64,000 nucleotides of DNA from Stenotrophomonas sp. Ste86. GTDB lineage: Bacteria > Pseudomonadota > Gammaproteobacteria > Xanthomonadales > Xanthomonadaceae. Positions within the stretch are counted from its first letter, which is position 1; every line of letters starts with the position of its first letter. Position numbers and translations under genes: made by a program. The stretch lies in NCBI RefSeq assembly GCF_024519465.1, contig NZ_JALJRW010000016.1, positions 34,340 to 98,339 on the forward strand, in the 5' to 3' direction. Shown piece by piece: positions 1 through 9,051 of this stretch. The notes under the pieces were generated by a model, which saw only the letters and a program-made list of their open reading frames with translations, was not told where the DNA came from and made no database searches.

Positions 1-1
1 C

Positions 2-1150
2 CCGCCGCAGGACGGCACGCTGTCGCCGCTGGGCGGCGGCGGCGCCAACCACGTGGTCCAGCCCAACACCGCAGCGCCTACCGGCGCGGTAGGCACGGCT
101 ACCCAGTACTACCTGGGCCTGTTCGGCGGCTCGGCCACCGCTGCGATCGTGCATAACCACCTGCCGCTGGACACGGCGGTGGCCACCGGGCTGGCGATCA
201 GCAAGAGCGGCGACCGCCAGACCGCGGAGATCGGCGACACCGTGCAGTACACCATCACCGTGCGCCAGACCGCCGGCAGCGCGCTGCGCACCGTCAACGT
301 GGTCGACCGGCTGCCGCGTGGCTTCACCTACATCGACGGCACGGCGCGTGCCGATGGCCGCGCCGTGGTCGACCCGAACGGCAAGCCAGGCCCGCTGCTG
401 GGCTTCCGCCTGGGGCCGATCAGCGTCGGTGGCCAGATCGTGTTGACCTACCGCGTGCGGGTCGGCGTGGGTGCACAGCAGGGCGATGGCATCAACCGCG
501 CGCAGGCATTCGGCTGCGCCTTCGACGGCGGCTGCATCAACACCGACAGCCTCACCCCGCTGCCGGGCGCGCTGCCCTCCAACCGCGCCGAATACCGCGT
601 GCGGGTCACCGGCGGCGTGTTCACCGACCAGACCTGCGTGCTCGGCAAGGTGTTCGTGGACTGCAACAACAACCACGTGCAGGACCGCGAGGAACTGGGC
701 ATCCCGGGGGTGCGCCTGTACTTCTCCGACGGCACCTGGGTGATCAGCGATTCGGAAGGCAAGTACAGCTACTGCGGCCTGCCGCCGCAGAGCCACACCC
801 TCAAAGTGGACGCTGCCACGCTGCCGCTGGGTGCGCGCCTGACCACCAGCAGCAACCGCAACCTGGGCGATGCCGACAGCCTGTTCCTGGACCTCAAGAA
901 CGGTGAGCTGCACCGCGCCGATTTCATCGAGGGCAGCTGCGCCAACCCGGTGCTCGAGCAGGTCAAGGCACGCCGCACCCAGGGCGAGGTGCGCGCGCCG
1001 GAAACCGAAACCGGGCAGCCGCCGCTGCGCTTCGACAGCAAACCCGCGCGGGCGCCGCAGCAGGCGACCGACTCGGCCAACCAGAGACCGATCGTGCATC
1101 CCAGAACCTCCCCGCCTGCCGCAGGCGCCGCCGCGGAGGCCACGCCATGA
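2..1150 (+). CDS. DUF11 / SdrD-B-like surface protein, C-terminal part (5' truncated by window)
   Basis: The reading frame is open from base 2, so the gene starts before the window and only the last ~382 residues are seen. A DUF11-type Ig-like repeat runs from about base 180 to 490; its signs are the VQYTITV strand and the VVDRLPRGFTYI segment. After it comes a Cys-containing SdrD-B/carboxypeptidase-regulatory-like fold (GKVFVDCNNNHVQD, then GIPGVRLYFSDG and EGKYSYCGLPP). Such domains are stalks or repeat units in exported proteins. The low-complexity, Pro-rich tail (bases ~990–1150) carries no sorting signal I recognise. The stop overlaps the next gene's ATG (ATGA), so it is translationally coupled to the outer-membrane barrel and OmpA-type gene behind it. 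A cell-surface or envelope role is inferred; the exact function is unknown. Confidence 0.75.
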   Translation, partial: PPQDGTLSPLGGGGANHVVQPNTAAPTGAVGTATQYYLGLFGGSATAAIVHNHLPLDTAVATGLAISKSGDRQTAEIGDTVQYTITVRQTAGSALRTVNVVDRLPRGFTYIDGTARADGRAVVDPNGKPGPLLGFRLGPISVGGQIVLTYRVRVGVGAQQGDGINRAQAFGCAFDGGCINTDSLTPLPGALPSNRAEYRVRVTGGVFTDQTCVLGKVFVDCNNNHVQDREELGIPGVRLYFSDGTWVISDSEGKYSYCGLPPQSHTLKVDAATLPLGARLTTSSNRNLGDADSLFLDLKNGELHRADFIEGSCANPVLEQVKARRTQGEVRAPETETGQPPLRFDSKPARAPQQATDSANQRPIVHPRTSPPAAGAAAEATP

Positions 1151-4100
1151 GCCGGCTGCATCCGCTGACCCGCCTGCCGCGGCTGAGCCTGCTGGCCTGT
1201 GCGCTGGCTGCCGTGCCGGCCATGGCGCAGAGCGTGGGCACGCCGGGCCGCTTCACCCCGGTGCTGGGCGAGGCCTCCAGCCTGTACCCGCGCAGTGCCA
1301 CCAGCACCGACGCCGCGCCGCGCGCGCTGGACGTTGCCGCGGCGGGCACGTTGGACCGCATCGTGGTCGAGCTGGACCGCGACGGTGTGCCGGCCGACGG
1401 CCAGAGCGCCGTGCACGTGCGCGTGCAGCTGCTGGATGCACAGGGTCGCGCGCTGACCGGCAGCACCTACGCGACGATCGAAAACAGCGGCGGTCGCATC
1501 CGCCTGCCGGGCTCGCGCACCGATGAGCTGGGCCCCGGCGCGCTGGATGCCGACAGGATCACCCCCGGCGTGCAGCTGCAGGTGGTTGATGGCCTGGCCG
1601 AGTTCGACCTGCTGGCCCCGCATGACCCGCAGGACGTGCTGCTGCGGATCACCGCCGGTGCCGAGACCGCGCAGGGCAGCATCGCCTTCCTGCCGGAAAT
1701 GCGCGAGATGCTGGCCACCGGCCTGATCGAGGGCGTGGTCAACTTCCGTCGCCGCAACACGGCCGGGCTGGTCGCGGCGGTGGACCATGACGACGCGTTC
1801 GACCGCGATATCCGCCGCTGGGAGCGCCAGTTCAACAACGGCAAGGCCAATGCCGCCGCGCGCACCGCGTTCTTCGTCAAAGGCCGGATCAAGGGCGAGT
1901 ACCTGCTCACCGCCGCCTACGACTCGGACAAGGACACCCGCGGCCGGCTGCTGCGTGACATCCAGCCGGAGGAGTTCTATCCGGTCTACGGCGACGCATC
2001 GCTGCGCGGCTTCGATGCGCGCTCGGCCGAGCGCCTGTATGTGCGCGTGGACAACCGCCGCAGCTACCTGCTGTACGGCGATTTCCAGACCGGCGACGGG
2101 CTGGCCACGGCCACCGGCATCGGCGGCAGCGGGGTGCTGCCGCAGCGCAGCCTGGGCACCTATAACCGCACCGCCACCGGACTGGGTTGGCATTTCGAAA
2201 GCGAGCGCGTGCGCAGCAACGTATTTGCGATGCAGGACTCGCTGCGCCAGGTGATCGAGGAGTTCCGCAGCCAGGGCAGCGGCCCGTACGCGCTGCGCAA
2301 CAACGCCGTGCTCGAAGGCAGCGAGCGGGTGGAAGTGATCGTGCGCGACCGCAACCAGCCCACCCGCATCGTCTCGGTGCGCGCGCTGGCGCGGCTGGTC
2401 GACTACAGCTTCGAGCCGTTCTCCGGGCGCATCCTGCTCAACCAGTTCCTGCCGGCGTTCGACAGCGACCTCAACACGGTTTCGCTACGCATCACCTACG
2501 AGCTGGACCAGGACACCGAGAAGTTCTGGGTGGTCGGCGCCGATGCCCAGGTGAAACTAAGCGAGCGCATGGAAGTGGGCGCGGCGGTGGTCGATGATCG
2601 CAACCCGTACGCCGAGTTCAGCATGGGCAGCGCCAATGCCAGCTACCGCTTCGGCGACAGCACGCTGCTGGTGGCCGAGTTCGCGCGGACCCGCAGCGAG
2701 GTCAACACCAACACCATCAACCAGGTCACCTCGCAGGGGCTCAAGGACGTCACCGGCGAGGTCGAGGGCGATGCGTGGCGGGTCGAGTTCGCGCATGACG
2801 GGGCGCGCTTCGACGCGCGTCTGTTCGCCGCCCGCACCGATCCGGCCTTCAACAATCCGGCGGCGCCGTTGTACGGCGGCCGTGGCGAATACAATGCAAG
2901 GCTCGGCTACCGGGTCGGTCCGCGGCTGGAACTCTACGCCGAAGGCCTGCGCAGCGAAGACCGCAATCCGGACGGCGGCAAGCGCGATGCCGGCGGTGCC
3001 GGCGTGCGCATCGGCGCCAGCGAGCGGCTTACCGTGGACCTGGGCGTGCGCAGCATCCGCGAGACCATCGGCGTGACCTCGCCGTGGTCGTCGGGCGTCC
3101 CCTTCGGCGACGCGGGCGGGCTCACCGGTGGGTTTGCCACCGGCAGCGGCGGCGGCGCACTCGGCTACGGCCAGCAGGCGCTCGATCCGCTCACCGGGCT
3201 GATGGTCATCAACGGCAACAGCAGCGGCAGCCCGATCACCAGTGATCTGCCAGTAGGCACCGAGCTGGAATCGGACAGTGCCCGCATTGGCCTGGGGTAT
3301 CGCATCAGCGATCGCCTCAGCGCCGGCGCCGAGGTGGAGCAGAGCGTCAGCGGCGAAGACCGCAAGCGCCTGGCGGCTGGCCTGGATTACCAGGTATTCG
3401 AACGCAGCCGCGTCTACGGGCGATATGAAAAGCAGACCGGACTGACCAGCGCCTACGGCATCACCACCACCGACCGCGAGGCCGACGCGCTGGTGTTCGG
3501 CATCGACAGCAGCTACCTGCGCGATACCCAGACCTTCAGCGAGTACCGCTTGCGGGATTCGATCAGTGGCCGTGACGTCCAGGCCGCATCGGGCATCCGC
3601 AATACGTGGGATATCGCCGAAGGCCTGCGCCTGGGCAGCTCGGCCGAACACGTCAAGGTGATCGACGGAAGCGCGGGCGACACCACCGGCCTGGCGCTGG
3701 CGCTGGACTACAGCGCCAACCCGCTGTGGCGCGGTGCGATCCGCGCCGAGCACCGGATCTCCGAAGACGTGCCGGACACGGCGACCAACGAGGCGTTCAA
3801 CACCACGCTGCTGCAGGCCATGCTGGCCCGCAAGCTCAGTCGCGACTGGACGCTGTTGGCCCGCAACTACCTGCTCAGCACCCGCTACGACGCCCGTGGT
3901 GACGTGCTGCAGGATCGCTTCCAGCTCGGCCTGGCCTACCGCGATACCGATCGCAACCGGATCAACGCGCTGGCCCGCTATGAGTACAAGCTCGAGCGCG
4001 ACGAGAGCGGGCTGACCCTGTCCGATGGCGCGGCCGTGGATGGCAGCAGCCAGGACGTGCGCACGCGAGCACACATCGTCTCCACCCACGCCGACTGGCA

Positions 4101-4503
4101 TCCGTCGCGGCCGTGGTGGCTGACCGGTCGCGTCGCCGGCAAGTGGCAGCAGGACCAGTTCGCCTACAGCGATGGCGTGCGCGTCGACAGCCGCTTCCAC
4201 GCGGTGCTGCTGTCCGGGCGGGTGGTGTATGACATCACCGAGAACTGGGACGTCGGCGTGCTCGGCGCCACCTTCCGCGGCCAGACCGGTGCCAACCAGT
4301 ACGCCTGGGGCATGGAAGTGGGGCGCCTGCTGCGCCAGAACCTGTGGCTGTCGGCCGGTTACAACTGGAGCGGTTTTACCGGCGACCGCGATCTCAACGG
4401 CTACGAGTACACCCAGCAGGGCGTGTTCGTGCGCCTTCGCTTCAAGTTCGATGAAGACCTTTTCCGGCCGGACCCTGTCCGCTACCGCGACCCGGCACGC
4501 TGA
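1147..4503 (+). CDS. Large outer-membrane beta-barrel protein with N-terminal Ig-like domain
   Basis: The protein has 1118 residues. It opens with a Sec signal peptide (to about residue 27, ending AMAQ) and then a bacterial Ig-like (Big-1/invasin-type) domain at roughly residues 50–190 (IVVELDRDGVPADGQS, TIENSGGRIRLPG). The remainder alternates polar and aromatic residues in the manner of an outer-membrane barrel, with many Tyr/Trp/Arg strand ends, and finishes in a typical barrel-end strand (GVFVRLRFKFDEDLF) followed by a short tail. A Gly/Ser-rich loop sits near residues 650–700. There is no TonB box or plug domain that I can see. It is the middle gene of a coupled three-gene operon, overlapping the DUF11 protein by 4 bases and followed by an OmpA-type gene 10 bases later. 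A structural or export role at the cell surface is plausible but inferred. Confidence 0.7.
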   Translation: MSRLHPLTRLPRLSLLACALAAVPAMAQSVGTPGRFTPVLGEASSLYPRSATSTDAAPRALDVAAAGTLDRIVVELDRDGVPADGQSAVHVRVQLLDAQGRALTGSTYATIENSGGRIRLPGSRTDELGPGALDADRITPGVQLQVVDGLAEFDLLAPHDPQDVLLRITAGAETAQGSIAFLPEMREMLATGLIEGVVNFRRRNTAGLVAAVDHDDAFDRDIRRWERQFNNGKANAAARTAFFVKGRIKGEYLLTAAYDSDKDTRGRLLRDIQPEEFYPVYGDASLRGFDARSAERLYVRVDNRRSYLLYGDFQTGDGLATATGIGGSGVLPQRSLGTYNRTATGLGWHFESERVRSNVFAMQDSLRQVIEEFRSQGSGPYALRNNAVLEGSERVEVIVRDRNQPTRIVSVRALARLVDYSFEPFSGRILLNQFLPAFDSDLNTVSLRITYELDQDTEKFWVVGADAQVKLSERMEVGAAVVDDRNPYAEFSMGSANASYRFGDSTLLVAEFARTRSEVNTNTINQVTSQGLKDVTGEVEGDAWRVEFAHDGARFDARLFAARTDPAFNNPAAPLYGGRGEYNARLGYRVGPRLELYAEGLRSEDRNPDGGKRDAGGAGVRIGASERLTVDLGVRSIRETIGVTSPWSSGVPFGDAGGLTGGFATGSGGGALGYGQQALDPLTGLMVINGNSSGSPITSDLPVGTELESDSARIGLGYRISDRLSAGAEVEQSVSGEDRKRLAAGLDYQVFERSRVYGRYEKQTGLTSAYGITTTDREADALVFGIDSSYLRDTQTFSEYRLRDSISGRDVQAASGIRNTWDIAEGLRLGSSAEHVKVIDGSAGDTTGLALALDYSANPLWRGAIRAEHRISEDVPDTATNEAFNTTLLQAMLARKLSRDWTLLARNYLLSTRYDARGDVLQDRFQLGLAYRDTDRNRINALARYEYKLERDESGLTLSDGAAVDGSSQDVRTRAHIVSTHADWHPSRPWWLTGRVAGKWQQDQFAYSDGVRVDSRFHAVLLSGRVVYDITENWDVGVLGATFRGQTGANQYAWGMEVGRLLRQNLWLSAGYNWSGFTGDRDLNGYEYTQQGVFVRLRFKFDEDLFRPDPVRYRDPAR

Positions 4504-4513
4504 GGATGCCCCG

Positions 4514-5524
4514 ATGACCACGCTTTCCCCGATTTCCCGAGTTGTCCCCGCGCTGCTGGTGGCGGCCATCGCCACCGCGCTGGCCGGTACCGCCGATGCC
4601 CAGCAGACCCGGCTGCTGCCTGAGCAGCAGCGCATCACCGACGCGGCCATCCATGCCGATCACCAGGCCTACGAGGCTACCCAGGGCCGCATCCAGGCGC
4701 TCAACGACGGCGGCCGCCCAATCCGCGACTACCACCTGTCCAAGGCGCAGTGCTGGTTGGACGTGTCCTTCCACGAGTACAGCCGCAATGACCGCAGCGA
4801 TTTCCCGCAGCAGGCGCTGACCGAGTCGGAAAAGCTGATCGTGGGCATGGAGCAGGGCGCCGCGCCGTTGCCCACCGACACCCCGCTGGTCAATGGCGCC
4901 AAGTACCTGCGCGATGACCTGTGGCAGCGCCTGCGCGTGCTGCATGGCGCGCCGGGGTTCAGTTGCGCGCAGCAACAGGTGGCCTGTGGCGAGGTCGAGC
5001 TGGTGCATGCCGGCAACGAGTTCAACCAGCAGCAGTGGCGTCATTCCAAGCCGTACATCCAGATCGCCGAGGAGCTGGTCAACGATGCCGAAGCGGCGGC
5101 ACGCCAATGCAACGCGGGCACGGCGCCTGCGTCGGCGCCGATTCCGCTGGTGGCCAACGTGCTGTTCGAGTTCGACCGCGACGGCTACCGCGACATCCGC
5201 ACCTACTCGCTGGAAAGCGTGGACCGCGCGCTGGCCAGCATACGCAGTGAAGCGCTGCAGCTGCGCGGCATCGCGCTGGTCGGGCACGCTGACCGCATGC
5301 AGGGCCGTGGCTTCGATGCCAACCAGGCGTTGTCCGAGCGGCGGGCCCGCACCGTGCGCGATCTGCTGGTTGGCCGCGGCATCGATCCGGCGTTGATCCA
5401 CTACGAGTACCGCGGCGATACCCAGCAGGTGCAGCAGTGCGATGGCGTGCGCCCGCGCGCGGCGCTACTGGAATGCCTGTTGCCCAATCGCCGGGTGGAA
5501 GTGCGTCTGGACGTGACGCGCTGA
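4514..5524 (+). CDS. OmpA-family peptidoglycan-binding protein
   Basis: The protein has 336 residues. The start ATG at 4514 is chosen because it gives a clean signal peptide (…ALAGTADAQQ) and lies 10 bases after the preceding stop; the open frame extends further upstream only as an overlap with the barrel gene. The C-terminal ~125 residues form an OmpA/MotB domain: VLFEFDRDGY, GIALVGHADRMQGRG, NQALSERRARTVRDLL and the final NRRVEVRL are the usual signature blocks that bind meso-diaminopimelate of peptidoglycan. The middle is helical with two Cys pairs. In context it probably anchors the upstream surface protein/barrel pair to the cell wall. That partnership is inferred from the operon only. 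Confidence 0.85.
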   Translation: MTTLSPISRVVPALLVAAIATALAGTADAQQTRLLPEQQRITDAAIHADHQAYEATQGRIQALNDGGRPIRDYHLSKAQCWLDVSFHEYSRNDRSDFPQQALTESEKLIVGMEQGAAPLPTDTPLVNGAKYLRDDLWQRLRVLHGAPGFSCAQQQVACGEVELVHAGNEFNQQQWRHSKPYIQIAEELVNDAEAAARQCNAGTAPASAPIPLVANVLFEFDRDGYRDIRTYSLESVDRALASIRSEALQLRGIALVGHADRMQGRGFDANQALSERRARTVRDLLVGRGIDPALIHYEYRGDTQQVQQCDGVRPRAALLECLLPNRRVEVRLDVTR

Positions 5525-5536
5525 CGCCACAGGGCC

Positions 5537-7480
5537 TCAGCCGCGCTGCCCGGTCGTCGCCTCGGTGGCGGCCGCGCTGGGCCGCACGGGCTCGGGTCGT
5601 GGCGGCATCCACGGCATCGGCCGGCTGCCTGCCAGCGTCACCCAGCCCAGCACCTGCGCTTCGGTCGGGTCGTGCAGCAGGTTGTGTAGATCGACCTCCA
5701 TGCCGATGGCCGCGCCCCAGAGGCTGGCCCAAGCATTGTGGCCGCTGCGGTGCGCGGTCTGCAGGGCGCGGTCGGCCGCGCGCAGGCTGTCGTCCAGTTG
5801 CCCGGATTGATCGGCGAACAGCGGCAGCGGGGCCACGCCAAGGCTGGCGCTGAGGGTGATCGGCTGCCCGGGCCGGATCTCCACCAGCAGGCGCTCGATG
5901 CGGGTACGCAGGTGGTTGGCCAGCGCCTGCGCGGCGGCGTCGGAGGTATCGTGGCGTGCCACCAGGAACCGGGCGCCGCCCCAGCGGGCCACCAGGTCGC
6001 CGCGGTCCACGGCGCTGTGCAGGCAGCGCGCCACCGCACGCAGCAGGGCATCGCCACCGGCCTGGCCGTGGCGGTCGTTGAGTGCCTTGAAGTCGTCGAT
6101 TTCCAGCAGCAGCAGCGCGCTGCGCCGCTGGCCCGACGCGCGGGCATCGCCCAGCAGGCGTTCGGCTTCGTGCCGGTTGGGCAGGTCGGTGACCGCATCG
6201 GTCCGGCTCAGCGCCGCCAGTTCGCGTCGCTGCCGGCGCAGGCGCAGGATCAGGAACGCGGCGATCGCCAGCACGGCCAGCAGCGCGGCGACCGCGCTGT
6301 TGCGGACCACCCGTACCCGGCCCAGGTCCTGTTCGGCATTGACCTCGGCCGGTGCGATCCGGCGCTCCGCGCTGGCCTGCAGCTTGGCCAGGCGGTTGAG
6401 GGTGTCGCCCTTGCTGCGCGCCTGATCCAGTTCGCGCGCCTGGCGGGCCACCTGCAATGCCTGCTGACGCTGGCCAAGCAGGGTATGGGCATCGCCGAGC
6501 ACGTCCAGGCCATGGCGGATCTCATCCGTGAAGTTGCCGCTGTCGGCCAGCGTCTGCGCCTGTTCGGCGAGGGCCAGGCCCTTGGCTGCCTGGTCGCGGT
6601 CGAGCGCCAACCGGGCCAGGCGCTGCAGGGTGATGATCCGACCCTGTGCATCCTGCGTGGTCTGCCAGGCCAGGGCCTGGTCCAGGCCCTTCTGGGCTTG
6701 GTCCAGCTCACCGCGCACGCGCCGGATCTCGGCCCGGTGGCTGGTGATGCGGTGCATCAGCAGGTCCTGGCCACTGAGGCGCGCGCCGATCGCGGCAGCA
6801 CGATCGAAGGCCGTCTGCGCCTCCTCGTAGCGCTGCATCGACAGCAGCGCATAGCCGACGTTGTAGTGGATCAGCATGTCGCCCGGGTTCGGCGGTCGGC
6901 GCAGGTGCTCGCTCAGCGCGGCGGCCTTCTGCAGGTAGGTCAACGCGCCCTGCGCATCGCCCATGGCATCGCCGCGGATCATGGCGATCTGCATCAGCGC
7001 ACTGATCTGTCCGTGCACATCGCGGGTGCGCACTGACTCGTCAAGGAAGGTGCGGGTCAGCTCCAGCGCCTGGGCCTGGTCGCCGCGCCACAACAGCAGG
7101 TGCGCGGCCATCGAACGCGCACGCAGGGTGTCCTCGGCGGTGGCATCGCTGTGTTTTACGGCGGCCAGCAGGCGCTCGGGCAGGCCCGCAGTCTCCTCCA
7201 GGCGGCCCTGCGAACGCAGCCCCATCCCCAGGCACGCGATCGCGCCGATCTCCACCGAGGTGGGCAGTGTCGGTCGTGCCAGCAACGCCTTGGCGATCTG
7301 CAGCGATGTCTCCGGGGTGCTGGCCAGCAGCGCGTTGCACTGCTCCACCTGGGCGACCAACGGCATGCCAGCGCCGGCGCGCTGTGCCTGCGCAGGCGGG
7401 GTGGAAAGGGCAACGGCAACGCACAGCAGCGCAGGCAGACTGCGCCGGACAAGCGACAAGCAGTTCATGGTCCACAACAT
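5537..7480 (-). CDS. TPR-repeat membrane protein with degenerate GGDEF domain
   Basis: The protein has 647 residues from ATG 7480; an ATG at 7468 is also possible and gives a cleaner signal peptide (ending PPAQAQ). A long alpha-helical TPR-like periplasmic region (residues ~40–380) is followed by one membrane segment (AVAALLAVLAIAAFLILRL) and a GGDEF fold (RTDAVTDLPNRHE, EIDDFKALNDRHG, GGDALLRAVARCL). The active-site loop reads WGGARF instead of WGGDEF, and the RxxD inhibitory site upstream is DRGD, so both the catalytic acidic pair and the product-binding Arg are missing. Diguanylate cyclase activity is therefore unlikely; a sensory or c-di-GMP/GTP-binding scaffold role is more probable. It is divergent from a histidine kinase across a 135-base, AT-richer promoter region. 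Confidence 0.8.
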   Translation of the reverse strand: MLWTMNCLSLVRRSLPALLCVAVALSTPPAQAQRAGAGMPLVAQVEQCNALLASTPETSLQIAKALLARPTLPTSVEIGAIACLGMGLRSQGRLEETAGLPERLLAAVKHSDATAEDTLRARSMAAHLLLWRGDQAQALELTRTFLDESVRTRDVHGQISALMQIAMIRGDAMGDAQGALTYLQKAAALSEHLRRPPNPGDMLIHYNVGYALLSMQRYEEAQTAFDRAAAIGARLSGQDLLMHRITSHRAEIRRVRGELDQAQKGLDQALAWQTTQDAQGRIITLQRLARLALDRDQAAKGLALAEQAQTLADSGNFTDEIRHGLDVLGDAHTLLGQRQQALQVARQARELDQARSKGDTLNRLAKLQASAERRIAPAEVNAEQDLGRVRVVRNSAVAALLAVLAIAAFLILRLRRQRRELAALSRTDAVTDLPNRHEAERLLGDARASGQRRSALLLLEIDDFKALNDRHGQAGGDALLRAVARCLHSAVDRGDLVARWGGARFLVARHDTSDAAAQALANHLRTRIERLLVEIRPGQPITLSASLGVAPLPLFADQSGQLDDSLRAADRALQTAHRSGHNAWASLWGAAIGMEVDLHNLLHDPTEAQVLGWVTLAGSRPMPWMPPRPEPVRPSAAATEATTGQRG

Positions 7481-7615
7481 CCTGGCGGTGATCCGGCGGG
7501 GGCGGGCGTGGCTGCGAGGACGCTGCAGCGAATCGGGGTGCCGGATCGTAGAAGGCTAATATACCGGCGTTGTCGACAAAAATTGACGCCTTTGCCCCGT
7601 TCGGACCCGTCGTAC

Positions 7616-8983
7616 ATGCCGCTTCCCCCCGTATCTGACCGCCCCGTCATGGCTCCCGACGCCGTCGCCGCCGGCTTGGGCGCACGCACCGATGCCATGT
7701 TGCGCGGCCTGTGGCTGCTCGTGGCCGCCTTCCACCTGCTGATCGCCAGCTGGTTGCTGCTGCGCCTGGGCGACGGGGTGGACACGCTGGTGCTGGCCCT
7801 GGCCAGCGCACACCTGGTGGTATGCGTGGCCTGCCTGGTCGAGCAGCGGCGCGGGCATGGGGTACGTGCGGCGACGCTGTTCGTGGCGGGGCAGTTGCTG
7901 TTGCTGGCGGTCACCGAAGGGTATTGGGGCCTGGCCGCGTTGTCGCGGGTGCAACTGGTGCAACTGGTGCCCGTGCTGCTCGTAGCGGCGCTGCTGGGCG
8001 CAGCGGCGTTGCGCTGGGCCACGCTGTGGGCGTGCCTGGCGATGTTGCTGGGCGCCTGGATCGACCTGGCGGGCATCCTGTTCCGCGCCGACCGCGTCGC
8101 CCACGTGGTCACCGACCTGGGCGTCTGCGTGTTCGGCTGCGTGCTGGTGGCCTGGCTGCTGCACCACAGCGTCACCGGCCTGCGCGAAAGCCTGCAGGTG
8201 GCGCGGCAGCACGGCGTGGCGCTGGCGCGCAAGCGCGATGAGCTGCAGCTGGAAATGCAGGAGAAGGAACGCTCGCGCGACCAGCTGGTGCATGCCATGA
8301 AAATGGACAACGTGGGCCGACTGGCCAGCGGCATCGCCCACGACTTCAATCACCTGCTGGCGCTGGTGCACGGCTATGTAGGCAAGGCCCGCCGCGGGCA
8401 GGATCCGGCGGCGGTGGCCGAGGCATTGCAGGGTATCGACTCGGCCGCCCGACGCGCGAGCGCAGTCAGCCGGCGGCTGCTGGATTTCAGCCGGCTGGAG
8501 GCGAGCCGGCCACAGCTGCTCGATGTTGCTGCGACCCTGGAGGCGATGGCGCCGACGCTGCGGCAAGTCTTCGGCGCGGGCATCCACTGCGACGTCGATA
8601 CCGGGCAGGGGCAATGCTGCATCCATTTCGATCCAGCGCAGCTGGAATCGATCCTGCTCAGCCTGGCGGTCAACGCCGGGCAGGCCATGCCCGACGGCGG
8701 TCGATTCGCGTTGGTGCTGGCGTGGGTGCCCAGCGCCGGCGAGGTGTCGATACAGGCAAGCGACACCGGCCTGGGCATGAGCGATGAGGTCCGTGCGCGT
8801 TGCCTGGAACCGTTCTTCACCACCAAGCCGGTCGGGCAGGGCACCGGGCTGGGGCTGGCCGTCAGTGCCAGCCTGGTGGCCGCCGCCGGTGGCCGCATCC
8901 ACGTGCAAAGCCGCCTGGGCCACGGCACCTGCGTGGACATCCGCCTGCCGGCGCGCGCTGCCCCGACGGTGCAACGGTCGTGA
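7616..8983 (+). CDS. Membrane histidine kinase (orphan)
   Basis: The protein has 455 residues from ATG 7616 (alternative ATG 7649). The N-terminal half contains about six hydrophobic helices (residues ~35–195), then a short coiled linker (residues ~200–235) leads into the dimerisation/phosphoacceptor box GIAHDFNHLLALVHGY with His242. This HDFNHLL form is typical of the HisKA group used by NtrB/DctB-like and hybrid kinases. The ATPase domain shows the G1 box DTGLGMSD, an FFTTK F box and GTGLGLA. There is no receiver domain and no response-regulator gene directly beside it, so its partner is unknown; the nearest regulator (13.6–14.2 kb) fits the next kinase better. The divergent neighbour is a TPR/GGDEF-like protein. 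Confidence 0.85.
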   Translation: MPLPPVSDRPVMAPDAVAAGLGARTDAMLRGLWLLVAAFHLLIASWLLLRLGDGVDTLVLALASAHLVVCVACLVEQRRGHGVRAATLFVAGQLLLLAVTEGYWGLAALSRVQLVQLVPVLLVAALLGAAALRWATLWACLAMLLGAWIDLAGILFRADRVAHVVTDLGVCVFGCVLVAWLLHHSVTGLRESLQVARQHGVALARKRDELQLEMQEKERSRDQLVHAMKMDNVGRLASGIAHDFNHLLALVHGYVGKARRGQDPAAVAEALQGIDSAARRASAVSRRLLDFSRLEASRPQLLDVAATLEAMAPTLRQVFGAGIHCDVDTGQGQCCIHFDPAQLESILLSLAVNAGQAMPDGGRFALVLAWVPSAGEVSIQASDTGLGMSDEVRARCLEPFFTTKPVGQGTGLGLAVSASLVAAAGGRIHVQSRLGHGTCVDIRLPARAAPTVQRS

Positions 8984-9051
8984 GCAACCCGTGTAGCCGG
9001 CGGCACCTGCGCCACCGGCTACACTGGCCCCTGCCCTGACGGAATCACCCC

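Noticed and set aside
2557..5401. Long open frames on the minus strand opposite the barrel and OmpA genes
   Set aside because: They are complementary-strand artefacts of high-GC coding sequence, with low-complexity translations rich in Arg, Ala, Gln and His and no domain.
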